Source: Lachnospiraceae bacterium
GTDB taxonomy: Bacteria > Bacillota > Clostridia > Lachnospirales > Lachnospiraceae
DNA length: 49,061 bases
NCBI GenBank assembly: GCA_017623675.1
Contig: JAGAOO010000072.1
Span: 1 to 49,061 of the forward strand
Direction: 5' to 3'
The notes below the pieces were generated by a model, which made no database searches, was not told where the DNA came from, and worked only from the letters and a program-made list of their open reading frames with translations. This document shows positions 17,437 to 24,877 of this stretch, in pieces (the stretch's first letter is position 1; each line of letters starts with the position of its first letter). The translations under genes were made by a program, and so were the position numbers.

Positions 17437-18264
17437 TTATTCCTCCTTGAGTTCCTGTGGTTTTTCTATTAAAATTGCTTTTCTTTCCCGTTTTTTTCGA
17501 ACCATGATTGGTATAACATTGATTACTACCAAGGTAATGACAATTACCAGAATTACGAGGGTAGACAATGCATTAATGGTCGGGTTGGTTCGTTTCGTCA
17601 TGTTATATACAATAATGGAAATATTAGACACACCATTTCCGGTTACAAAGTAAGAGATTACAAAATCATCAAAGGACATGGTAAATGCCAATAACACCCC
17701 GGCAAAAATTCCTTCCTTTAACATCGGCAGAATAACCTTTGTCAATGCCTGAAAAGGCGTTGCCCCCAAATCCATTGCCGCATTTGCCAGATTGGGATCC
17801 AGATTCCGCACCTTGGGGTATACACTGGTAATCACATATGGTGTACAAAATGCAACATGTGCCAGCAGCATAGTCAGATATCCTTTTTCCATCTTCATGG
17901 AAGAAAACAAAATCATTAATCCAATGGCTGTTACAATATCCGGATTCATAATCGGAATATTGTTGACATTGATTATAACCTCCTTCAAAACCTTACGGGA
18001 CTTGGAAAGACCAATCGCCGTTATAGTTCCCAGAATTGTAGATATTGCAGTTGCCAATAAGGCAATTGTTACGGATACATATACTGCATTCATAATCTCT
18101 CCGTTGGAGAAAAGATTCTCATACCAGCGCAGAGAAAAGCTTTCAAACTTCGTCAGTGATTTTGACGAGTTAAAGGAATATACCATAGTTACCACAATTG
18201 GCAGATAAAGGAAAATAAAGCAAAGTATAATATAGATGACAGGAGCTATTTTTTTCTTCTTCAT
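17437..18264 (-). CDS. potC: Spermidine/putrescine ABC transporter permease PotC
   Basis: A 275-aa permease with six membrane helices (first about 8-30) and the ABC permease EAA loop AAMDLGATPFQALTKVILPML. VVTMVYSFNSS and MSFDDFVISYF are typical of PotC. It pairs with PotB in the membrane channel. Spaced 3 nt from potB and 2 nt from potD. Confidence 0.93.
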   Translation of the reverse strand: MKKKKIAPVIYIILCFIFLYLPIVVTMVYSFNSSKSLTKFESFSLRWYENLFSNGEIMNAVYVSVTIALLATAISTILGTITAIGLSKSRKVLKEVIINVNNIPIMNPDIVTAIGLMILFSSMKMEKGYLTMLLAHVAFCTPYVITSVYPKVRNLDPNLANAAMDLGATPFQALTKVILPMLKEGIFAGVLLAFTMSFDDFVISYFVTGNGVSNISIIVYNMTKRTNPTINALSTLVILVIVITLVVINVIPIMVRKKRERKAILIEKPQELKEE

Positions 18265-18267
18265 GCT

Positions 18268-19095
18268 CTATTCCTCCTCTATCTCGTCTTTATCAATTCG
18301 TTTCATCGAGGTAATTGCAATTAGTATAATAAATGCAAGAATTACGGATATGGCACTGCCAAAGTTCCAATCGCCCACAGAAATGAACTGATTCTCTATT
18401 AAATTACCAATTAACATATACTGTCCGCCACCTAACAGCTTCGGAATAACGAAGGTGGAAATAGACAACAGAAAGGTCATGATAATTCCATTTAACACAC
18501 CCGGAATGGACAGCTTAAAGGTCACCCTCCAAAATGTCTGGAATCGATTGGCTCCCAAGTCCATGGCTGCCTCATGTAGAGAATGATCAATCTTACATAA
18601 AGAGGTGTGTATCGGAATAACCATAAACGGAAGCAAATCACTTACCAATCCTATGACAACTGCGAAGTCAGTATACATCATCGTAACCGGTTCCAGTCCG
18701 AAAAGGCCTAAAATTGCATTAATAATACCATTGTCTGACAGTAGACAAATCCATGCATAGGTACGAAGCAGGGTATTGATCCACATAGGAATCGTAACAA
18801 GCAACACCAGTAAGCTCTGTACTCTTTCGCTGAATTTGGTAATCAGGTATGCCAGAATATATCCTAAAAACAGACAGATTCCCACGGACAACAAACCTAG
18901 CTGGAAGGATTTCACAAACACCGCCACATAGATGGGTTCTGTCATTTTCTTAAAATTCTCTAAGGTGAACTGGATGTTAATCAAATCATTTCCACCGGTT
19001 GTAACAGAGTATAATACAATTAACAACAGTGGCACGAGAATCATAACAACTGCCCAAACCATATAAGGTCGAATTAATTTCACAAAATGTTTCAT
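18268..19095 (-). CDS. potB: Spermidine/putrescine ABC transporter permease PotB
   Basis: A 275-aa permease with six helices and the EAA-type loop EAAMDLGANRFQTFWRVTF. WINTLLRTYAWICLLSDNGIIN is characteristic of PotB. It forms the heterodimeric channel with PotC and is coupled to PotA. AAGGAG lies 8 nt before the ATG; 12 nt separate it from potA. Confidence 0.93.
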   Translation of the reverse strand: MKHFVKLIRPYMVWAVVMILVPLLLIVLYSVTTGGNDLINIQFTLENFKKMTEPIYVAVFVKSFQLGLLSVGICLFLGYILAYLITKFSERVQSLLVLLVTIPMWINTLLRTYAWICLLSDNGIINAILGLFGLEPVTMMYTDFAVVIGLVSDLLPFMVIPIHTSLCKIDHSLHEAAMDLGANRFQTFWRVTFKLSIPGVLNGIIMTFLLSISTFVIPKLLGGGQYMLIGNLIENQFISVGDWNFGSAISVILAFIILIAITSMKRIDKDEIEEE

Positions 19096-19107
19096 CGCAG
19101 CTCTCCT

Positions 19108-20154
19108 TTATTCCCAATCCATACGGTACATAACATGAATATCATCCGGCCCGAACTTCAATCCTACCTGCAAGCCTACTTCAAAATAATCCGTTGTATG
19201 AATCATGTAATCCCGATGTTCTGTTTCTACAACTATTTCATGATGTACGCCTTTGAATACTATGGACTTTACTGTTCCTGTAAGTTTTGCTTCCTCCGGC
19301 TTAACAATATCAATATCCTCCGGACGAATTACCACTTCCACACATTCATTTTCCTTAAAGCCTTTGTCCACACATTCAAATTCGAATCCATCAAAGGATA
19401 CCAGCAAATCCTTCACCATGATTGCTTCTACAATATTGGATTCTCCGATAAAATTAGCAACAAAGCGGTTCTCCGGCTCATTGTAAATATCCTCCGGAGT
19501 TCCTACCTGCTGAATGATTCCTTCATGCATAACCACAACTGTATCAGACATAGACAAGGCTTCTTCCTGGTCATGGGTGACAAAAATGAAGGTAATTCCT
19601 ACTTCCTTCTGAATCTTCTTTAACTCACCCTGCATTTCCTTCCTTAGCTTGGCATCCAAGGCTCCTAACGGTTCATCTAATAACAGAACCTTCGGTTCAT
19701 TCACCAAAGCCCGTGCAATGGCAACCCGTTGCTGCTGACCGCCGGAAAGTTTGGTGACATCCCGCTTGTCAAACCCTTCCAAGCCCACCAGCTTCAGCGT
19801 TTTCTTAACTTTATGCTCAATCAGGCTTTTATCCATTTTCTTAATTTTCAAACCAAAGGCTACATTATCATATACATTTAAGAATGGAAATAATGCGTAT
19901 TTCTGGAATACGGTATTAACCTCCCGCTTATAAGGGGGAATCTTAGAGATATCCACGCCGTCAAATAATACCTCCCCACTGCTTGGCTCGTCAAAGCCTG
20001 CAATAATCCGCAGAGTCGTGGTTTTTCCACAGCCGGAAGGTCCAAGCAATGTCAAAAACTCGTTTTCGTAAATTTTCAAATCTATCCCTTTTAATACCTG
20101 CTGGTCGTCAAAGTTCTTTGTTAATCCTTTTAACTCAATTAATACGTCGCTCAT
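19108..20154 (-). CDS. potA: Spermidine/putrescine ABC transporter ATPase PotA
   Basis: A 348-aa ATPase: Walker [10 protein letters not shown] (about 38-46), Q loop in [13 protein letters not shown], signature [15 protein letters not shown], Walker [13 protein letters not shown], switch His in VTHDQEEAL, and a C-terminal TOBE-like regulatory region (about 240-348). I place the start at 20154 ([10 protein letters not shown]) because AGGAGG lies 6 nt before it; an upstream start would add 16 residues without a ribosome site. It energises polyamine import. Confidence 0.94.
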   Translation of the reverse strand: MSDVLIELKGLTKNFDDQQVLKGIDLKIYENEFLTLLGPSGCGKTTTLRIIAGFDEPSSGEVLFDGVDISKIPPYKREVNTVFQKYALFPFLNVYDNVAFGLKIKKMDKSLIEHKVKKTLKLVGLEGFDKRDVTKLSGGQQQRVAIARALVNEPKVLLLDEPLGALDAKLRKEMQGELKKIQKEVGITFIFVTHDQEEALSMSDTVVVMHEGIIQQVGTPEDIYNEPENRFVANFIGESNIVEAIMVKDLLVSFDGFEFECVDKGFKENECVEVVIRPEDIDIVKPEEAKLTGTVKSIVFKGVHHEIVVETEHRDYMIHTTDYFEVGLQVGLKFGPDDIHVMYRMDWE

Positions 20155-20227
20155 CGCCAACCTCCTAAACTTGTGAATTCTTCTGCTTAATATAACCGGC
20201 ATACTTAATTATCTTTTTTCCATTCTA

Positions 20228-20761
20228 TCAAAAACTTGGTGGTGTTGATACCCAAAGCAACACCGCACCACAGTCGGATGTCAAATAATGCTTATGAGAA
20301 GGTGTGAAATAAAATGACTCCTCTTTCTTCGCCTTAAACACCTGACTGCCAAGATGAATCTCCACACTTCCCTTCAACACATATCCGAATTCCTCTCCTT
20401 CATGAGGATTATCAGGATAGGTAGAGCCACCGGGTTCGATGGTTACCAGAATCGGCTCCATCATGTTCTTTTGGGCATTAGGAATAATCCATTCTATGGT
20501 ATTCTTTAACTCCGAATCCTTCTTTTCAAAAAAGTCCCCTTTGCGAAAGACTACCTGCTTATCCTCAGAATCATTAAAAAATGTTTTTAAATCCGTACCC
20601 AGACATTGAAGAATGTCTACCAACGTTGCAATGGATGGCGAGGTCAAATCCCGCTCCACTTGGGAAATAAAACCTTTTGTCAACTCTGCCCTGTCTGCCA
20701 ATTCTTCCTGTGTCAGGTTCTTCTGTATTCGTAATGCCTTGATTTTCTTACCAATTTCCAT
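20228..20761 (-). CDS. XRE-cupin regulator of the polyamine transport operon
   Basis: A 177-aa protein: N-terminal XRE helix-turn-helix (about 1-58, IGKKIKALRIQKNLTQEELADRAELTKGFISQVERD) and a C-terminal cupin (about 105-175, GGSTYPDNPHEGEEFGYVLKG...F). PuuR-type regulators with this plan sense polyamines or related metabolites and control transport or catabolism. It is the first gene of the potABCD transcript, 73 nt before potA. The start at 20761 (MEIGKK) has AGGT upstream; an earlier in-frame ATG would include the operator. Confidence 0.88.
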   Translation of the reverse strand: MEIGKKIKALRIQKNLTQEELADRAELTKGFISQVERDLTSPSIATLVDILQCLGTDLKTFFNDSEDKQVVFRKGDFFEKKDSELKNTIEWIIPNAQKNMMEPILVTIEPGGSTYPDNPHEGEEFGYVLKGSVEIHLGSQVFKAKKEESFYFTPSHKHYLTSDCGAVLLWVSTPPSF

Positions 20762-20783
20762 CTCATTTACCTGTTTCTTAATT

Positions 20784-20849
20784 CTAAACTCCAAGTTTAG
20801 TTTTGCTAAACTCCAAAACAAATTATACATAGTTTTTATGGAACGTCAA
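20784..20849 (-). promoter_or_regulatory. Promoter and three-half-site operator of the regulator-potABCD operon
   Basis: On the minus strand TTGACG (20844-20849), 16 nt, TATAAT (20822-20827). Just downstream, half-sites CTAAAC (20784-20789), GTTTAG (20795-20800) and CTAAAC (20806-20811) alternate in orientation every 11 bp. CTAAACTCCAA is repeated exactly 22 bp apart. The sites cover the expected transcription start, fitting autorepression by the XRE protein. Confidence 0.7.
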
Positions 20850-20941
20850 TAGTAATTTCAAATTTTGTTTCATTTTTACGAAATACATACTTTTTTTTGT
20901 TCTTTCATAGACTACAACAAGATTATGAAACGGTGATATCT

Positions 20942-22198
20942 ATGAATCAAACTACAAGGATTGGTGCCGCCTACATTCGGGTTTCAACAGAAGATCAGAT
21001 GGAATTCTCGCCGGACAGCCAGCTAAAACGAATTCAGGAATACGCCGGACAACATAACATTCGGATACCGGAGGAATATATTTTCGTAGATGAAGGAATC
21101 AGTGGCAGAACTGCCAGTAAGCGACCTGCTTTCCAAAATATGATTCGTCTCGCCCGAACCAGACAGGCATTTCAGACCATTCTTGTCTGGAAATTCTCCC
21201 GTTTTGCAAGAAACCGGCAGGACAGCATCTTTTATAAATCCATGCTTCGTAAGGATTGTGGAATTGAGGTAATTTCCATTACAGAACCTCTCAGTCATGA
21301 CCCTACTTCTATGTTAATTGAAGCACTGTTAGAAGCCATGGATGAATATTATTCCATCAATCTGGCACAGGAGGTAAGACGTGGGATGCAGGAACGCTTT
21401 TCCCGTGGGAAAGCAATTTCAATTCCTCCTTTTGGATACCGGATGGGAGAGGAATCCTTTGAACCCGACCCCGAACAGGCAAAGTGGGTAACATATATGT
21501 TTGAGGCTTATGCAGCGGGTGATAGTCTGAGTCATATTGCAGATATTTTAGAGCAAGCCGATGTACTTACAAACCGGGGTAATCTATTTCAACCCAGAAG
21601 TATTACATATATTCTGATGAATCCGGTATATATTGGTAAGCTGAGAAAAAGTATCCATCCGAAGCAACAGGATTCCTCTGTCCTTACCACATATAACAGA
21701 AGGTATGATAGATTTTATGAACACTCCCCAATGGATTACGTTGACGGGATTCATCCTCCACTGATTGAACAATCTCTTTGGAATCAGGCACAGGAACGTC
21801 GGCACACAGAGCATTTATCTTATGCCGGTTCTCATGCTTGTCCTTTATCCTCCCCATATGCTGATTTATCATCTAATTCTTCTCCGGTATATTTTCTGCA
21901 AGGCTTGGTACATTGCAGCCATTGTGGTGCTTATCTGGTACACATTCATAAAGGTACTGCCTTTCAATGCAGCAACTATAACCACGGAAAATGTAAATCG
22001 TCCCACTATGTTAAAAGTGAACTGTTGGAGCTTCTTGTCTGTGAATCTGTTACTCCCCTCCTTCCTCCGGCTATTGCGTTTAGTATTCATAATCCACATG
22101 CAACGGCAGAAGAGAAAAATGAGATATTGAAACAGATTGGCAGAACTATTATTTACGACAGGGAATTGAAAAAAGTAGGATTTGCCAGTGATAACTAA
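20942..22198 (+). CDS. Serine recombinase of the cotJC element
   Basis: A 418-aa serine recombinase. The resolvase domain (about 6-150) has catalytic Ser15 in AAYIRVSTEDQ and the conserved arginines in VWKFSRFARNRQD. The recombinase domain (about 160-265) includes IPPFGYRM and the ILMNPVYIGKLRK motif. The zinc-ribbon region (about 340-370) has CSHC and a second Cys pair in FQCSNYNHGKC. It resembles SpoIVCA-type integrases but is shorter than the usual 480-550 aa, lacking most of a C-terminal coiled coil. The ATG at 20942 is chosen over an upstream alternative start. It ends 32 nt before the right att core, so it presumably integrates and excises this element. Confidence 0.92.
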   Translation: MNQTTRIGAAYIRVSTEDQMEFSPDSQLKRIQEYAGQHNIRIPEEYIFVDEGISGRTASKRPAFQNMIRLARTRQAFQTILVWKFSRFARNRQDSIFYKSMLRKDCGIEVISITEPLSHDPTSMLIEALLEAMDEYYSINLAQEVRRGMQERFSRGKAISIPPFGYRMGEESFEPDPEQAKWVTYMFEAYAAGDSLSHIADILEQADVLTNRGNLFQPRSITYILMNPVYIGKLRKSIHPKQQDSSVLTTYNRRYDRFYEHSPMDYVDGIHPPLIEQSLWNQAQERRHTEHLSYAGSHACPLSSPYADLSSNSSPVYFLQGLVHCSHCGAYLVHIHKGTAFQCSNYNHGKCKSSHYVKSELLELLVCESVTPLLPPAIAFSIHNPHATAEEKNEILKQIGRTIIYDRELKKVGFASDN

Positions 22199-22212
22199 CT
22201 GTCCAGCCTTAG

Positions 22213-22236
22213 CCACTATATCTGCCATTGGGTGGT
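22213..22236 (+). other. attR: right junction of the cotJC element
   Basis: Element-side TATATC-TGCCATTGG (22217-22231) runs into core GGTGGT (22231-22236), after which cotJC coding resumes in the same frame as at attL. Confidence 0.8.
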
Positions 22237-22338
22237 CCGGATGGTGAATCCGGTGCTGCCATGCGGTATTTATCCCAGCGATATTCTATGAAAAATGCCA
22301 GAGTTGCAGGGGTATTAACGGACATCGCAACAGAGGAA
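22231..22338 (+). pseudogene. cotJC: cotJC, middle fragment
   Basis: Read in the frame set by GGTGGT, this stretch encodes GGPDGESGAAMRYLSQRYSM followed by KNARVAGVLTDIATEE, matching CotJC directly after its SQYGG segment (family motif YGGxDGELxxxxRYLxQRY...LLTDIGTEE). It is the continuation of the 5' fragment at 14799. Homology stops at GAGGAA (22338); the next residues do not match the expected (L/F)AH(L/M)EM. No start codon of its own. The rest of cotJC (about 120 codons) is not in the window and may lie beyond the far end of the ICE. Confidence 0.85.
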
Positions 22339-22411
22339 TCTGCACCGAGAAGATATCTGTTTATAGGCAGAGAGAAACCCATTCTCCCTGCCTCTCCATC
22401 AATTATCTGCC

Positions 22412-22600
22412 TCATCTGCCTCGAAAGAACCTTTCAATTTGGGTTACTATCATATCGAATTCACGAGGATGCATAATTATCCATCGGAACGCAAATATAA
22501 TTATCAGAATTAGACAAACAGTCAGAACCAGCAACACAAATGTAACTAAAAGTGATGTCTGTACCGATGTCAACTGAAACAGTAATTCTTCGTAATCCAT
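22412..22600 (-). CDS. Small single-pass membrane protein
   Basis: A 62-aa protein starting MDYEELLFQL with one long hydrophobic helix (about 17-43) and a basic C-terminus ending RFFRGR. GGAGGGG lies before the ATG. It is the leftmost gene of the conjugative element. No family recognised; the position suggests an accessory element protein. Confidence 0.5.
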   Translation of the reverse strand: MDYEELLFQLTSVQTSLLVTFVLLVLTVCLILIIIFAFRWIIMHPREFDMIVTQIERFFRGR

Positions 22601-22667
22601 AGAACCCCTCCTTTCAATTCTATAATGATACAGAATCAAAAGGATGTCAAAAAAAACGCAAAAAAAG

Positions 22668-23324
22668 TTATTTATAGTCCGCCAGCATCTTTTTATGCTG
22701 CTTAATTTCTTTCTTTGTACGTGGCACCTTATAAATTATATTGCCATACTTAAGCATAGGCGGATGTTCCAAAGTTGGATTGCACTTATACCCTTTTTCC
22801 ATAAGCATTTCGGCAAATTCGCACATATGCCAAATCACACCGTCCACATAAAAATAATTATCGTCAATATACCGAATGGATAACCGTCTTTCACGATTTT
22901 GTGAATCTACAAGCACGACATATCCACTATTTTCAATTTGAACCATCACCTGCCATCCGGTATTAATGATATAAACCACATTCGGATGAGGTGGAAACTG
23001 TCTTTTACCAAATCGGTATGCACCTTTTGGTACAGCTTGTGCTAAAGTATATGAATTATTAAGCCATGTAACCAAATTCATATCACGGGTGGATATCAGA
23101 TTGCAGAAAGCCGCCAAATCTCCTCTGCAGTAATCGTTAACCGCAAGCGCAATCTGATTACCGCGAATATTCATGTCATCAATACTTAACAGGAGCTGCA
23201 GTTGTTCCCAGTCAGTTTTTTCATTATCCAGCATTGCACGAAGTACATCTGAAGCTTCTTTGTTACCTTCAGATAAAATCTCAATCACTGTATTAATATT
23301 TCCGGTTTTAATGTATTCTCTCAT
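22668..23324 (-). CDS. ICE-encoded protein of unknown function
   Basis: A 218-aa soluble protein, not recognised. The first 90 residues are helical and acidic; the middle (about 95-170) is rich in short beta strands (VVYIINTGWQVMVQI, GYVVLVDSQNRERRLSIRYID). TGGAGGT precedes the ATG. Last larger gene of the conjugative operon, separated from the DUF5688 gene by a hairpin. Probably an accessory function expressed with transfer genes. Confidence 0.55.
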   Translation of the reverse strand: MREYIKTGNINTVIEILSEGNKEASDVLRAMLDNEKTDWEQLQLLLSIDDMNIRGNQIALAVNDYCRGDLAAFCNLISTRDMNLVTWLNNSYTLAQAVPKGAYRFGKRQFPPHPNVVYIINTGWQVMVQIENSGYVVLVDSQNRERRLSIRYIDDNYFYVDGVIWHMCEFAEMLMEKGYKCNPTLEHPPMLKYGNIIYKVPRTKKEIKQHKKMLADYK

Positions 23325-23340
23325 GATTTACCTCCAATCA

Positions 23341-23372
23341 AATAAGCCACAGCACTTATGCCATGGCTTATT
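23341..23372 (-). terminator. Weak hairpin between ICE genes
   Basis: AATAAGCCA (23341-23349) and TGGCTTATT (23364-23372) form a 9-bp stem with a 14-nt loop between the DUF5688 stop and the next gene. No strong T tract on the coding strand, so termination is uncertain. Confidence 0.4.
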
Positions 23373-23375
23373 TTA

Positions 23376-24326
23376 CTATCTGCTTTTGCTTTTTTCTTTA
23401 ATTGGCGAGTCTGCAGTCAGACATTTCACCTGTCGTTTCGTCGCATCGTATCCATATACTTCATTAGATAAGAAATCCTGCGGTTGTAATACTGATGAAT
23501 TAACTTCTTTCACCATGCTTTGATACTCTTCCAGTTCATTAGACTCCGCTTTTTTCACTGCCAATACCTCATGTATAGATGAAGGAAGTATCGCAAAATC
23601 ATTGCCGGAAAAATACTTCTCGCTGACACCGGCTAGAAACTCTTTATCTGTGATACAGGACGCACCATCTATTCCCTCTTTGGTTGTAAGAACCACCATA
23701 ACCGGAGAATCCTCAAAGTTTATCCCCACATCCTCACTATCCATTAATTCATTCATCTTCTCATAAAGATGCATCGAAACCAATTCCTCTTTCATGTTCT
23801 CGGATGCCACTTTGTCAATTGCATCCAGAGTCACGCCCCACCGTTCCATGATTTCCTTTGTCACAGCAACACTGCCTCTTCCTTCCCCATCTGAGAATAC
23901 CTTCGCACGATAGACAACTGCTAAATCTGACAGTTTCTTATGTGGCATAGTTTTAAGCATGTCCTTATTTGTTTCAAAGTTTATCACTCGCTTGTAGATA
24001 CTATTTTTCATCTCATTATAATTTACAATCCTGTCTGCAATGTTTTCACTATGTTTTAATACATGCTGTGCATTATTAATAACCGCTGCCTTTACCTTCT
24101 CTATGGTTTCATTATAAGAGACTGCACCAATATGATATCCCTGGTAAAAATCATCTAAGTATAATACAGGAGCCACATTTGAATCCTCATTTGCTCGAAT
24201 ATTTACACCATGCAACACCTGACCGTTATTCTTTGTTACTTCATTGTACTCAAGTTTATATCCAATCAATTCCGACTGAACTTCATCAATAAGAGTCCTA
24301 AAGAATTTTTCCTTACTTTGCATCAT
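23376..24326 (-). CDS. DUF5688 family protein
   Basis: A 316-aa soluble protein with the DUF5688 pattern common on Clostridia conjugative elements: an N-terminal GVNIRANEDSNVAPVLYLDDFYQGYHIG segment, a central LAVVYRAKVFSDGEGRGSVAVT block, and a late FAILPSSIHEVLAV segment. Function unknown. Its ATG overlaps the 3' end of a 36-codon ORF by 14 nt, suggesting coupled translation. Confidence 0.72.
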   Translation of the reverse strand: MMQSKEKFFRTLIDEVQSELIGYKLEYNEVTKNNGQVLHGVNIRANEDSNVAPVLYLDDFYQGYHIGAVSYNETIEKVKAAVINNAQHVLKHSENIADRIVNYNEMKNSIYKRVINFETNKDMLKTMPHKKLSDLAVVYRAKVFSDGEGRGSVAVTKEIMERWGVTLDAIDKVASENMKEELVSMHLYEKMNELMDSEDVGINFEDSPVMVVLTTKEGIDGASCITDKEFLAGVSEKYFSGNDFAILPSSIHEVLAVKKAESNELEEYQSMVKEVNSSVLQPQDFLSNEVYGYDATKRQVKCLTADSPIKEKSKSR

Positions 24327-24423
24327 TCTTATCCCCCTTCTTATCCTTCAACAATCTCTCTCCATATACAGCTAAGCGCTGCTTTTGTGCTTCTGAAATT
24401 TCTTTCTTATTCTGAGTTTCCAT
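24313..24423 (-). CDS. 36-aa charged small protein upstream of the DUF5688 gene
   Basis: An ORF METQNKKEISEAQKQRLAVY ending DKKGDKNDAK with an AAGGAG ribosome site 9 nt before the ATG. Strongly charged and helical. It overlaps the DUF5688 start by 14 nt, so it could be a real small protein or a leader ORF that couples translation. Confidence 0.5.
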   Translation of the reverse strand: METQNKKEISEAQKQRLAVYGERLLKDKKGDKNDAK

Positions 24424-24437
24424 TACTCTTCTCCTTT

Positions 24438-24788
24438 CTATCTACTCTTTTGCTTTCCTTTTTTCTTTGTCTCATTCTTCTCATCCGGCAAATCCACTTG
24501 TTTCGCCTGCTCCTGATTAGGGGGCATCTCATCCATCACTTTCTGATATGTATTTAGAATCTCATTTACTATTTCCGTATAAAGTTCCTTATTTAACGGA
24601 AATGCCACATCTTCATAAGTACCATCCGCTTTTGCTCTGGAAGGGAACGAAACAAAATTCTTTCCATCTTTTCCTTCCATAACTCGAATACCTTTAATCA
24701 CAAACGACTCATCCAATGTGAAGCTTCCTATTGCTCTTACTGCATTGTCGGAATTAATAACACTCAACCGTACATCTGTTACCTTCAT
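24438..24788 (-). CDS. spoVG: SpoVG family protein encoded on the ICE
   Basis: A 116-aa protein. Residues 1-85 match SpoVG closely in pattern: MKVTDVRLSVINSDNAVRAIGSFTLDESFVIKGIRV, FVSFPSRAKADGTYEDVAFPLN, then a helix EIVNEILNTYQ. The last 30 residues are a charged tail. SpoVG is a small nucleic-acid-binding global regulator of sporulation, septation and virulence genes. On this element it sits between the VirD4 gene and accessory genes, so it may regulate element or host genes. Confidence 0.85.
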   Translation of the reverse strand: MKVTDVRLSVINSDNAVRAIGSFTLDESFVIKGIRVMEGKDGKNFVSFPSRAKADGTYEDVAFPLNKELYTEIVNEILNTYQKVMDEMPPNQEQAKQVDLPDEKNETKKKGKQKSR

Positions 24789-24877
24789 AAAAATCAGCCT
24801 CCTGCTATAATAATTTTATATATAAATCATACTGAACTTGACATCTCTTTTCCACATAATCACAGTATCTTCAAGTA

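Larger units (their letters stand above)
14886..22236 (+). mobile_element. 7.35-kb serine-recombinase element inserted in cotJC (skin-like)
   Basis: The element is bounded by a 6-bp direct repeat GGTGGT (14886-14891 and 22231-22236; start-to-start 7,345 bp). It lies between cotJC codons and ends with its own serine recombinase gene, 32 nt from the right junction. The element-side flanks form an inverted repeat when joined (TGCCATTGG from the right end, CCAATGGCA from the left), as in a serine-integrase attP. Excision across the repeat would rejoin cotJC in frame. Contents: AI-2E permease (+), potDCBA and regulator (-), recombinase (+). Whether excision happens, and whether it is tied to sporulation, cannot be seen from sequence. 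Confidence 0.82.

Noticed and set aside
20886-20893. CATACTTT upstream of the serine recombinase as a sigma-E -10, implying mother-cell expression
   Set aside because: No matching -35 at the right distance; too weak to annotate, though worth testing in view of the cotJC insertion.
22336-22371. Possible frameshifted continuation of cotJC (EELHREDICL in another frame)
   Set aside because: Only a few residues resemble the family, a stop follows at once and later sequence shows no match; more likely chance at the element boundary.
22209-22415. 68-codon minus-strand ORF starting with an ATGA overlap to the small membrane-protein gene
   Set aside because: It is antisense to the clear CotJC-coding stretch 22231-22338, which explains its open frame; no ribosome site of quality.
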